From Streptomyces chryseus (GTDB taxonomy: Bacteria; Actinomycetota; Actinomycetes; Streptomycetales; Streptomycetaceae): a stretch of 64,000 nucleotides of DNA. The notes below the pieces were generated by a model. It was not told the DNA's origin. It searched no databases and worked only from the letters and a program-made list of their open reading frames with translations. A program made the translations under genes and the position numbers. Numbering within the stretch: the first letter of the stretch is position 1; every line of letters starts with the position of its first letter. Where the stretch lies: positions 1 to 64,000 of the forward strand of contig NZ_BMVO01000003.1 in assembly GCF_014650755.1 (NCBI RefSeq). The letters are read 5' to 3'. Below are positions 44,917-53,762 of this stretch, piece by piece.

Positions 44917-47568
44917 GTGAAGGCCATTCGTCGATTCACCGTGCGCCCCGTTCTCCCCGATCCCCTACGACCGCTCAGCGACCTCGCCCGCAATCTGCGA
45001 TGGTCCTGGCACACCGAGACCCGCGACCTGTTCGAGGCCGTGGACCCCGAAGGCTGGGCAGCCTCCGGGGGTGATCCCGTACGGCTGCTCGGCTCCGTAC
45101 CCGCCGGGCGGCTCACCGAGCTCGCCCAGGACCGGCGGTTCCTGCGCCGGCTGACCGCCGCGGCGGACGACCTGGACGACTACCTGCGCGGCCGGCGGTG
45201 GTACCAGTCGCAGTCACCGAACCCGGAACTGCCCGCGGCCATCGCCTACTTCTCCCCCGAGTTCGGGGTCACAGCGGCTCTCCCGCAGTACTCGGGCGGC
45301 CTCGGCATCCTCGCCGGGGACCACCTGAAGGCCGCCAGTGACCTCGGCGTACCCCTCATCGGGGTAGGGCTCCTCTACCGGCACGGCTACTTCCGGCAGA
45401 GCCTGTCCAGGGAAGGCTGGCAGCAGGAGCACTATCCCCTCCTCGACCCCAACGAACTGCCCGTCTCCCTTCTCCGGGAGGCCGACGGCACCCCCAGCCA
45501 GGTCGCGCTGAGCCTGCCCGGCGGGCGGTCTCTGCGGGCCCACATCTGGCAGGCGCGCGTCGGACGCGTACCGCTGCTGATGCTCGACTCGGACGTCGAG
45601 GAGAACGCGGCGGGCGAGCGCGACGTCACCGACCGGCTGTACGGCGGGGGCAGCGAGCACCGGCTGCTCCAGGAGATGCTGCTCGGCATCGGCGGGGTGC
45701 GGGCCGTCCGCTCGTACTGCCGCCTCACCGGCCACCCCGCGCCCGAGGTGTTCCACACCAACGAGGGCCACGCCGGCTTCCTCGGCCTGGAGCGGATCCG
45801 GGAACTGGCCGGCGAAGGGGTGGAATTCGAACCCGCCCTCGAAGCGGTGCGCGCCGGCACCGTCTTCACCACGCACACGCCCGTACCGGCCGGCATCGAC
45901 CGCTTCGACCGCGAGCTGGTCGCGCGCCACTTCGGCGAGTCCGGCGAGCTGCCGGGCGTCGACGTCGGGCGCATCCTCCAGCTCGGTATGGAGACGTACC
46001 CGGGCGGCGAGCCCAACCTGTTCAACATGGCCGTGATGGGCCTGCGCCTCGCCCAGCGGGCCAACGGCGTCTCCACGCTCCACGGCGCGGTCAGCCGCCG
46101 GATGTTCTCCGGCCTGTGGCCCGGATTCGACCCCATGGAGGTGCCGATCACCTCCGTCACCAACGGGGTGCACGCGCCGACCTGGGTCGCCCCCGAGGTC
46201 ATGCGCCTGGGGGCGCGGCAGATCGGTGAGGGCCGCGCCGAGGACGCCCTGTCGGTCGGGTCCGGCGGCTCCGCCGACGGCGGACAGCGCTGGGACGCCG
46301 TCGCCGGCATCGCGGACACCGACATCTGGGACCTGCGGCGCACCCTGCGCGAACAGCTGGTCCAGGAGGTACGGGAGCGCCTGCGCGCCTCCTGGCGCCA
46401 GCGCGGGGCCGGGGACGCGGAACTCGGGTGGATCGACGGCGTGCTCGACCCGGACGTCCTGACGATCGGCTTCGCGCGGCGCGTCCCGTCGTACAAGCGC
46501 CTCACCCTGATGCTGCGCGACCGCGACCGGCTGATGGAGATGCTGCTCCACCCGGACAGGCCGGTGCAGATCGTCGTGGCGGGCAAGGCCCACCCGGCGG
46601 ACGACGGCGGGAAGCGGCTGGTGCAGGAGCTGGTGCGGTTCGCGGACGACCCGCGGGTGCGCCACCGGATCGTCTTCCTGCCCGACTACGGCATGGGCAT
46701 GGCGAAGAAGCTCTATCCGGGCTGCGACGTCTGGCTCAATAACCCGCTGCGCCCGCTGGAGGCGTGCGGAACGAGCGGCATGAAGGCCGCGCTCAACGGC
46801 TGCCTCAACCTGTCGGTTCTCGACGGCTGGTGGGACGAGTGGTTCGAGCCGGACTTCGGCTGGGCCATCCCGACCGCCGACGGTGCGGCGACCAGTGAGG
46901 ACCGGCGCGACGAGCTGGAGGCCAACGCGCTGTACGAGCTCATCGAGCAGCGCGTCGCGCCCCGCTTCTACGACCGGGGCCGCGGCGGGCTGCCCGACCG
47001 GTGGATCGAGATGGTCCGTCAGACCCTGGTCAGGCTCGGCCCGAAGGTGCTCGCGGGACGCATGGTGCGGGAGTACGTCGAGAGGCTGTACGCCCCGGCC
47101 GCCGAGGCGCACCGCGCGATGGTCCCCGAGGCTGCCCGGGAACTGGCCCGGTGGAAGGCGCGAGTGCGCGCCGCCTGGCCGAAGGTCGCGGTGGACCACG
47201 TCGAGGCGCTGGCGGCGACCCCGGTCAACGGCACGGCGGAGCTGGGCTCGACGCTGAGCCTGCGGGTCCGGGTGGCGCTCGGCCCGCTGGGCCCCGACGA
47301 CGTGGAGGTGCAGGCGGTCGCCGGCCGGGTCGACCCGGACGACGCGATCGGCGAGGCGCGGACCTTCCCGCTGAAACCGGCGGGTGGCCCGGACCTGGAG
47401 GGCCGCTGGATGTACGAGGGCCCGCTGGCCCTCGACCGCACGGGACCCTTCGGCTACACCGTCCGGATACTGCCGTCCCACCGCCTGCTGCCGCACAACG
47501 CGGACCTGGGCCTGGTGGCACTGCCGACGGAGGCGACGGGTGAGGGCGCGGGCGTGCTGATGCGCTGA
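44917..47568 (+). CDS. glgP: Glycogen/maltodextrin phosphorylase (alpha-glucan family)
   Basis: An 883-residue GT35 phosphorylase releasing glucose-1-phosphate from alpha-1,4-glucan. GTG 44917 (KAIRRFTVRPVLPDPL follows) has AGGTGG upstream; ATG 44893 is the alternative. Blocks: LSDLARNLRWSWH, VAYFSPEFG-type AIAYFSPEFGVTAALPQYSG, EVFHTNEGHAGFLGLERI, and the pyridoxal-phosphate region ACGTSGMKAALNGCLNLSVL. The long actinobacterial form with an N-terminal DUF3417 cap fits. It recycles glucan made by GlgE/GlgB. Plus strand, pointing away from glgE, with the 9-kb accessory segment between. Followed by a terminator at 47591-47628. Confidence 0.95.
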   Translation: MKAIRRFTVRPVLPDPLRPLSDLARNLRWSWHTETRDLFEAVDPEGWAASGGDPVRLLGSVPAGRLTELAQDRRFLRRLTAAADDLDDYLRGRRWYQSQSPNPELPAAIAYFSPEFGVTAALPQYSGGLGILAGDHLKAASDLGVPLIGVGLLYRHGYFRQSLSREGWQQEHYPLLDPNELPVSLLREADGTPSQVALSLPGGRSLRAHIWQARVGRVPLLMLDSDVEENAAGERDVTDRLYGGGSEHRLLQEMLLGIGGVRAVRSYCRLTGHPAPEVFHTNEGHAGFLGLERIRELAGEGVEFEPALEAVRAGTVFTTHTPVPAGIDRFDRELVARHFGESGELPGVDVGRILQLGMETYPGGEPNLFNMAVMGLRLAQRANGVSTLHGAVSRRMFSGLWPGFDPMEVPITSVTNGVHAPTWVAPEVMRLGARQIGEGRAEDALSVGSGGSADGGQRWDAVAGIADTDIWDLRRTLREQLVQEVRERLRASWRQRGAGDAELGWIDGVLDPDVLTIGFARRVPSYKRLTLMLRDRDRLMEMLLHPDRPVQIVVAGKAHPADDGGKRLVQELVRFADDPRVRHRIVFLPDYGMGMAKKLYPGCDVWLNNPLRPLEACGTSGMKAALNGCLNLSVLDGWWDEWFEPDFGWAIPTADGAATSEDRRDELEANALYELIEQRVAPRFYDRGRGGLPDRWIEMVRQTLVRLGPKVLAGRMVREYVERLYAPAAEAHRAMVPEAARELARWKARVRAAWPKVAVDHVEALAATPVNGTAELGSTLSLRVRVALGPLGPDDVEVQAVAGRVDPDDAIGEARTFPLKPAGGPDLEGRWMYEGPLALDRTGPFGYTVRILPSHRLLPHNADLGLVALPTEATGEGAGVLMR

Positions 47569-47590
47569 CGGCCCGTACCGGTCCATGGAA

Positions 47591-47628
47591 CAGCCCTGCG
47601 GGAACGGTGGTCCGCTCCCGCAGGGCTG
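47591..47628. terminator. Bidirectional terminator between glgP and the M4 protease
   Basis: Exact 13-bp arms CAGCCCTGCGGGA (47591-47603) and TCCCGCAGGGCTG (47616-47628), loop 12 nt, between convergent genes. Confidence 0.85.
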
Positions 47629-47646
47629 GTCTGCGTTCGAGGCGCC

Positions 47647-49674
47647 TTATGGGAAGGTCACCTTGAAGCTGTTGATGTAGCCGGTGTCCTGCGCGGCCAC
47701 GTCCTGGACCTTGAGCTTCCAGACGCCGTTGGCCGTCTCGGACGACGCGTTGACCGTGTAGGACGCGACGACGTTGTCGGCCGAGTCCGAGCCGCTGGAG
47801 TTCTTCAGCCGGTACGCCGTACCGTCAGGGGCCAGCAGATCGACGACCAGGTCACCGCGCCAGGTGTGGACGATGTTCACGTCGACCTTGAGGTTGCTGG
47901 GCGCCGCACCCGTCTTGGTCGAGGTGACCGACGAGGTCACCGCCGCGCCGTTGTCCGGGATGGCGACATCGGTGGTGTTCTCGAACGACGTGCCGGTGCC
48001 CGGGTCGCCGCCGCCGGGACGCGTCCCGACGTTGACGCCGGCCCACGCGTCGGCGACGGCCTTGTACTCGGCGCTGGTGGTGCCGTACAGCTCACCGGCG
48101 ACCGCGAGCGTGCCGGTGCGCGCACCCGCGTAGTTGGTCGAGGAGCTGAACTTGGTGGTGAGCGCCTTGAACCAGATCTGCGCGGCCTTCTCCCGGCCGA
48201 TGCCGGTCACCGGCAGGCCGTCGGAGGTCGGCGAGTCGTAGCTGACGCCGTTGACGGTCTTGGCGCCGCTGCCCTCGGAGAGCAGGTAGAACCAGTGGTT
48301 CGCCGGGCCGGACGAGTAGTGGACGTCGATGCCGCCGATGCCCGAGTACCAGGCGTCCTTCGAGGAACCGTCCCTGCTCGGCTTGTCCATGTAGCGCAGC
48401 GGCGTGCCGTTGCCCCGGATGTCGATCTTCTCGCCGACCAGGTAGTCGCCGAGGTCCTTCGGGTTGTTGGCGGCGAACTCGACGGCGGCGGCGAAGATGT
48501 CGGAGGTGGCTTCGTTGAGGCCGCCCGACTCGCCGCTGTAGACGAGGCCGGCGGTGTTGGAGGTGATGCCGTGCGTCATCTCGTGCGCGGCGACGTCGAT
48601 CGAGGTGAGCGGCTTGGTGTTGCCGGCCCCGTCGCCGTACGTCATGCAGAAGCAGGAGTCCGACCAGAAGGCGTTGACGTACGCGTTGCCGTAGTGGACC
48701 CGGGAGTACGCGCCGACGCCGTCACCGCGGATGCCGCTGCGGCCGTGCACGTTCTTGAAGTAGTCCCAGGTCAGTCCCGCCCCGTACGCCGCGTCCGCAC
48801 CCGCGGTCTCCAGGTTCTGCGGGGTGCCGTCGCCCCAGACGTCGTCCGGCCCCGAGAAGAGGGTGCCGGTGCCGGACGTACCCCGGTTGAGGTTGTACGT
48901 CTTGTGGTTGCCGCGCCCGGTGTCGGTCAGCGTGTACGAGGGGGCGGAGCCCACCGTCACCTGGCCGCTGTACTGGGTGTTGCCGGTGCCGTTGTGGATG
49001 GCCTGCCACTCGAAGATCTTCTTGCCGGTGGAGGCGTCCGTGACGACGTGCAGCTCGTTCGGGGTGCCGTCGTGCTGCAGGCCGCCGACGACCGTCTCGT
49101 ACGCCAGCGTGGGCTTGCCCTGCCCCATCCACACCACCTTGCGCGGGGCGCGGTCGGCCTCGGTCTTCTTCGAGCCCTCGGCCTTCGCCGCGGCCAGCGC
49201 CTGCTTCTCCGCGGTGGCGGGTGCCACCTCGGCGCTCAGGTCGACGGACGTGAGCCGCTCCCTGGACGCCTTGGTCACGCCCTCGGTCTTCCCCGCCTTC
49301 GTCTCCGCGACGATCAGGTCGCCACCGAGGACCGGGAGTCCGTCGTACGTGCGCTCGTACCGCGTGTGGGTGGTCCCGTCGCGGTCCTGGACGACGTCGC
49401 GTACGGCGAGCTTCTCCTTCGCTCCCAGGCCGAGTTCCCTGGCGGTGGCCGCCTTCATGGCGTTGGCCTCGCGTATGAGCTCGGCGCGCTGGGCGGGGGA
49501 GAGTTTCGCGGGCAGTGCGCCCGGGTCCGCCTTCCCCGCGGCGGCGGTCTTCTGGGCGGCGGTCCTGGCGTCGTCGGCCGTCGCGGTGCCGGCCTGTACG
49601 CCGACCGTCAGCAGCGCTGCGGCGGTCAGCAGCGCACCGGCCGCGGTGGCACGTCGTCTGGGCGTGGATCTCAC
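47647..49674 (-). CDS. Secreted M4 metallopeptidase (thermolysin type) with P domain
   Basis: A 675-residue preproenzyme. GTG 49674 follows AAGGAG. Signal peptide 1-34; FTP/PepSY propeptide about 50-235; peptidase M4 about 240-545 with zinc motif HEMTH (His364, Glu365, His368), third ligand Glu388 in GGLNEATSD, and His in DVHYSSGPANHWFY. A linker (RPGGGDPGTG) leads to a C-terminal proprotein-convertase P domain (about 563-675) ending GYINSFKVTFP. Neutral extracellular protease; the P domain is an added module of uncertain role, perhaps stability or substrate binding. A CTCCT-GTC-AGGAG dyad lies upstream at 49786-49798. Confidence 0.95.
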   Translation of the reverse strand: MRSTPRRRATAAGALLTAAALLTVGVQAGTATADDARTAAQKTAAAGKADPGALPAKLSPAQRAELIREANAMKAATARELGLGAKEKLAVRDVVQDRDGTTHTRYERTYDGLPVLGGDLIVAETKAGKTEGVTKASRERLTSVDLSAEVAPATAEKQALAAAKAEGSKKTEADRAPRKVVWMGQGKPTLAYETVVGGLQHDGTPNELHVVTDASTGKKIFEWQAIHNGTGNTQYSGQVTVGSAPSYTLTDTGRGNHKTYNLNRGTSGTGTLFSGPDDVWGDGTPQNLETAGADAAYGAGLTWDYFKNVHGRSGIRGDGVGAYSRVHYGNAYVNAFWSDSCFCMTYGDGAGNTKPLTSIDVAAHEMTHGITSNTAGLVYSGESGGLNEATSDIFAAAVEFAANNPKDLGDYLVGEKIDIRGNGTPLRYMDKPSRDGSSKDAWYSGIGGIDVHYSSGPANHWFYLLSEGSGAKTVNGVSYDSPTSDGLPVTGIGREKAAQIWFKALTTKFSSSTNYAGARTGTLAVAGELYGTTSAEYKAVADAWAGVNVGTRPGGGDPGTGTSFENTTDVAIPDNGAAVTSSVTSTKTGAAPSNLKVDVNIVHTWRGDLVVDLLAPDGTAYRLKNSSGSDSADNVVASYTVNASSETANGVWKLKVQDVAAQDTGYINSFKVTFP

Positions 49675-50003
49675 GCGAACTCCTTCTGCAAGGGGGGTGG
49701 CGGGCGGCTTGGGTGGGCTGCCCGGGCAGAGCCGTGCGGAGCAAGGTGAAGCGCGGAACGGGGGAAGAGTGGCAGGAGTGCGGACCTCCTGTCAGGAGCG
49801 CGTCAAGAAGTTGGCCGGAAATCGTCCGTTGCCCGAATAGTCATGTTCGCTAAGCGGACGTTTCACGGGCTGTCACCGAGCCCCGGTAGTGGCGTCCGGG
49901 GCCCCGCCCGTAGCCGCGGGGCACGATGTCGCCCGCTGACCGGTTCGGTGCGTTCCGCAGGACGGTGACGCGGGGAGAGGCGGCCGGGCTGCTGCGCGCG
50001 CCG
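49675..50003. other. Intergenic region upstream of the M4 protease
   Basis: 329 bp with no supported gene. It holds the M4 ribosome binding site, the dyad CTCCT-GTC-AGGAG (49786-49798), and a 7-bp GCCCCGC/GCGGGGC hairpin (49901-49922) that could end the ABC transporter transcript. Confidence 0.5.
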
Positions 50004-51908
50004 TCAGGCCAGACTGTCCCGCCAGGCCCGGTGCAGGTGGGCGAAGCGCCCCGCACCGGAGATGAGGGCGGCGGGGGAACCGTCCTCGACGATGCGGCCC
50101 TGCTCCATGACCAGCACCCGGTCGGCGATCTCCACCGTCGACAGCCGATGCGCGATCACCACCGCCGTACGTCCCCGCAGCACGGTGTCCATCGCGCGCT
50201 GCACCGCCCGCTCGCCGGGGACGTCCAGGGACGAGGTGGCCTCGTCGAGGATCAGCACCGCCGGGTCGGCGAGCAGCGCGCGGGCGAACGCGACCAGTTG
50301 ACGCTGCCCGGCCGAGATCCGGCCGCCCCGCTTGCGTACGTCCGTGTCGTACCCCTCGGGCAGGCCGGCGACGAAGTCGTGCGCGCCGATCGCCTTCGCG
50401 GCCTGCTCGATGTCCTCCCGGGCGGCGTCGGGGCGGCCGATGGCGATGTTCTCGGCGACCGTGCCGGAGAACAGGAACGCCTCCTGGGTCACCATGACCA
50501 CCCCGCGCCGCAGTTCGGGCACGGCCAGGTCGCGCAGGTCGGTGCCGTCGAGCAGGACGCGGCCCTCGGTCGGGTCGTAGAAGCGCGCCAGGAGCTTGGC
50601 GAGCGTCGACTTGCCCGCGCCCGTCGAGCCGACGACGGCGACGGTCTGGCCGGCCGGCAGGGTCAGGCTGAAGCGCGGCAGGACCTCGCCGCCCGTGCGG
50701 TAGGCGAAGCTGACGCCGTCGAAGACGACCTCCCGCCCCGGCCCGCCGCCGGCCGGGGCGGGCAGCGCGCGTGGCACGGCGGGCTCGCGGACGGTGGGAA
50801 CCTGGGCGAGCAGGCCGGCGATCTTCTCCAGGGAAGCGGCCGCCGACTGGTAGGAGTTGAGGAACATCCCGAGCCGGTCGATCGGGTCGTAGAGCCGCCG
50901 CAGATAGAGCACGGACGCGGCGAGGACGCCGAGCGCCAGGGCGCCCTCGGCGACCTGGTGGGCGCCCCACAGCACGATCCCGGCGACCGTCGTGTTGGCG
51001 ACCAGCCGCGACCCGACGACGTACCGCGCCATCTCCAGCAGGCCGTCGCCGTTCGTCCGCTCGTGGCGGTGGTTGAGCGCCCGGAACTCCACGTCGTTCG
51101 CCCGCTCGCGGCGGAAGGCCCGCACGGGCCGGATCCCGTTCATCGTCTCCGCGAACTTCACGATGACGGCCGCGATCGCCGTCGACCGGTGGGCGAACAC
51201 GACCGAGACGCGGCGCCGGTAGCGCCGGACCAGGAGGTACAGCGGCGCGAACGACAGCACCGCGAGCCCGCCGATGCCCACGTCGAGCCAGAGCAGCAGG
51301 GCGCAGATGTAGACGCAGGAGAGGATGACACCGATCAGCTCCTGCAGGCCCTCGCCGAGCAGTTGCCGCAGGGACTCCACGTCGGTCGTCGACCGCGAGA
51401 TCAGCCGCCCGGACGTGTACCGCTCGTGGAAGTCGACGCTCAACGCCTGCGCGTGCCGGAAGATCCTGCCGCGCAGATCGAGCAGTACGTCCTGGTTGAC
51501 GCGGGCGGAGACCCGGATGAAGGCGTAGTGGAGCAGGCCCGCGCCGACCGAGCACACCAGGTACCCGGCCGCGACGACGACCAGTGGCCCGAAGTCGTCG
51601 CGGCGCAGCGCCGGTACGCCCCGGTCGATGGCGTACGCGACGAGCAGCGGACCGGCCTGCACGGCGGCCTGCTGGAGCAGCAGGAGGAGCGTGGCGACCG
51701 CCACCCTGGCCCGCCGTGGCCGCAGCAGCGAACGCAGCAGCGCCCCCGTCGCCCCCTTCGGCGCGGGCAGAGCGTCCCGGTCGAACGGGTCCCCGCCCCC
51801 CTCGGGCCGGGCCTGCGGCCGGGGCTCCGTCCGCGCCTGCGGCTGGCGGGGCGGCCCGGTGTCCGGGGGCCTCTGGTCGTTCGGGCGGTCGTCCGCGGTG
51901 GTGGTCAT
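50004..51908 (-). CDS. ABC exporter half, catalytic-Walker-B subunit
   Basis: A 634-residue fused transmembrane-ATPase half-transporter. N-terminal polar tail (1-50), six-helix ABC transmembrane domain (about 65-345), nucleotide-binding domain (about 385-625): Walker [11 protein letters not shown]-loop VTQEAFLF, signature ISAGQRQ (degenerate), Walker [13 protein letters not shown] with catalytic Glu, and H-loop [12 protein letters not shown] 51908 overlaps the upstream ABC stop by 4 bp, so the two form a heterodimer. Together they have one competent and one degenerate ATP site. Export of a lipid, peptide or drug is inferred from the family; substrate unknown. Confidence 0.93.
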   Translation of the reverse strand: MTTTADDRPNDQRPPDTGPPRQPQARTEPRPQARPEGGGDPFDRDALPAPKGATGALLRSLLRPRRARVAVATLLLLLQQAAVQAGPLLVAYAIDRGVPALRRDDFGPLVVVAAGYLVCSVGAGLLHYAFIRVSARVNQDVLLDLRGRIFRHAQALSVDFHERYTSGRLISRSTTDVESLRQLLGEGLQELIGVILSCVYICALLLWLDVGIGGLAVLSFAPLYLLVRRYRRRVSVVFAHRSTAIAAVIVKFAETMNGIRPVRAFRRERANDVEFRALNHRHERTNGDGLLEMARYVVGSRLVANTTVAGIVLWGAHQVAEGALALGVLAASVLYLRRLYDPIDRLGMFLNSYQSAAASLEKIAGLLAQVPTVREPAVPRALPAPAGGGPGREVVFDGVSFAYRTGGEVLPRFSLTLPAGQTVAVVGSTGAGKSTLAKLLARFYDPTEGRVLLDGTDLRDLAVPELRRGVVMVTQEAFLFSGTVAENIAIGRPDAAREDIEQAAKAIGAHDFVAGLPEGYDTDVRKRGGRISAGQRQLVAFARALLADPAVLILDEATSSLDVPGERAVQRAMDTVLRGRTAVVIAHRLSTVEIADRVLVMEQGRIVEDGSPAALISGAGRFAHLHRAWRDSLA

Positions 51909-53728
51909 GCCGTGTCCCCCTTCTCGCCGGCGGTCCGGCCGTCGCTCGTCCCGCCGTCGCCCGCCCCGGACATCAGCCAGGCGTACTCGTCGCTGGTGCG
52001 CAGCAGCTCCTGATGGGTGCCGACCGCCGTGACCCGGCCGCCGGAGAGCAGCGCCACCCGGTCCGCGAGCAGCACCGTGGACGGGCGGTGCGCGACGACC
52101 AGCGCGGTGGTGTCCGCGAGGACGCGCCGCAGTGCGGCCTCCACCAGCGCCTCGGTGTGCACGTCCAGGGCCGACAGCGGATCGTCGAGCACCAGGAAAC
52201 GCGGCCTGCCGACCACCGCCCTGGCCAGCGCGAGCCGCTGTCGCTGCCCGCCGGACAGACTCAGCCCCTGCTCGCCGACCTGGGTGGCCGCGCCCTCGGG
52301 CAGCCGGTGCACGAAGTGGGCCTGGGCGGTGTCCAGCGCCCGCTCCAGATCGGCCTCGCCCGCGCCGCCGCCCGCGCCCATCAGCACGTTCTCGCCGACG
52401 CTCGCGGAGAACAGCGTGGGCTCCTCGAAGGCCACGGACACCAGCTCCCGCAGCCGCTCGCGGGGCATCGCGGTGATGTCCTGCCCGTCTAGCGTGATCC
52501 GCCCGCCCGTCACCTCGTGCAGCCGGGGGACGAGCGCGGTGAGCGTCGTCTTGCCGCTGCCGGTGGCCCCGACGAGGGCCATGGTCTCGCCGGGCCGTAC
52601 GTGCAGATCGACCCGGGCCAGTACGGGCGGCGTCCCCTCGGGCGCGTCGGGGTAGCGGAACTCGACGGCGTCGAACACCATCCCGTCCCGGCCGGCGGTC
52701 GCCGGGGGCGACGGCGGCGCGCCGCCCCCTGCCGTCTCCTCCGGCGCGTCCATCACCTCGAAATACCGCTCGGTCGCCGTCGCCGCGTCCTGGCTGATCG
52801 CGAGCAGGAAGCCGATCGACTCCACTGGCCACCGCAGGGCCAGCGCCGTCGACAGGAACGCCACCAGCGTGCCCGCCGACAGCCCTCCGTCGGCGACCTG
52901 GACGGTGCCGAGGACGAGCGCCGCCCCGATCGCCAGTTCCGGCAGGGCGGTGATGGTCGTCCAGATGCCCGCCAGCAGCCGGGCCTTGACCAGCTCGGTG
53001 CCCCGGAGGGTCAGCGACAGCTCCCGGAACGCCCGGGCCTGACTGCGGTGGCGGCCGAATCCCTTGATGACGCGGATGCCCAGCACGCTCTCCTCGACGA
53101 CCGTGGTCAGATCACCGACCTGGTCCTGGGAACGCCGCGCGACCAGCGAGTACTTCGACTCGAAGAGGGAACACAGCACCACCAGCGGCACCGCCGGCGC
53201 CAGCAGCACCAGCCCCAGCGACCACTGCTGCTGTAGCAGGATGACGAACCCGACGAGGATCGTCACCCCATTGACCAGCAGGAACGTCAGGGGAAACGCC
53301 AGGAACATCCGCAGCAGCATCAGATCCGTGGTCCCGCGTGACAACAACTGCCCCGACGGCCACTGGTCGTGGAAGGCCACCGGCAGCCGCTGGAGATGCC
53401 GGTACAGGTCGTCGCGCATCGCCGCCTCCACCCCGGCCAGCGGCCGGGCCACCAGCCACCGCCGGAGCCCGAAGAGCGCCGCCTCCGCGAGCCCGAGCAG
53501 CAGCAGGTACAGCGCCCCCAGCCACACCCCGCCCGGGTCCCGCTCCGCGACCGGACCGTCCACGATCCACTTCAGGACGAGCGGGATGACCAGGCTCAGG
53601 CAGGAGGCCAGCACCGCCACGAACGCCGCCCAGGCCAGCCGCTCGCGCACCGGGCGCACGTAAGGCCACAGGCGCAGCAGGGAACGTACGGCCGATCGGT
53701 TCCTGGTGGGTGCATCCGCTCCGGTCAT
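51905..53728 (-). CDS. ABC exporter half with degenerate Walker B
   Basis: A 607-residue half-transporter. Six-helix domain (about 20-310) then the ATPase domain (about 345-585): Walker A GATGSGKTT, Q-loop position changed to Glu in FEEPTLF, canonical signature LSLSGGQRQ, Walker B FLVLDDPLSALD with Asp replacing the catalytic Glu, and H-loop VAHRPSTV. Paired with the next subunit (ISAGQ signature), its Walker motifs build the non-hydrolysing site, as in other heterodimeric exporters. First gene of the pair; ends in an ATGA overlap with the second. Confidence 0.93.
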   Translation of the reverse strand: MTGADAPTRNRSAVRSLLRLWPYVRPVRERLAWAAFVAVLASCLSLVIPLVLKWIVDGPVAERDPGGVWLGALYLLLLGLAEAALFGLRRWLVARPLAGVEAAMRDDLYRHLQRLPVAFHDQWPSGQLLSRGTTDLMLLRMFLAFPLTFLLVNGVTILVGFVILLQQQWSLGLVLLAPAVPLVVLCSLFESKYSLVARRSQDQVGDLTTVVEESVLGIRVIKGFGRHRSQARAFRELSLTLRGTELVKARLLAGIWTTITALPELAIGAALVLGTVQVADGGLSAGTLVAFLSTALALRWPVESIGFLLAISQDAATATERYFEVMDAPEETAGGGAPPSPPATAGRDGMVFDAVEFRYPDAPEGTPPVLARVDLHVRPGETMALVGATGSGKTTLTALVPRLHEVTGGRITLDGQDITAMPRERLRELVSVAFEEPTLFSASVGENVLMGAGGGAGEADLERALDTAQAHFVHRLPEGAATQVGEQGLSLSGGQRQRLALARAVVGRPRFLVLDDPLSALDVHTEALVEAALRRVLADTTALVVAHRPSTVLLADRVALLSGGRVTAVGTHQELLRTSDEYAWLMSGAGDGGTSDGRTAGEKGDTA

Positions 53729-53762
53729 CAGGATCGAGCGTACGGTTCACCACTGACAGCGC

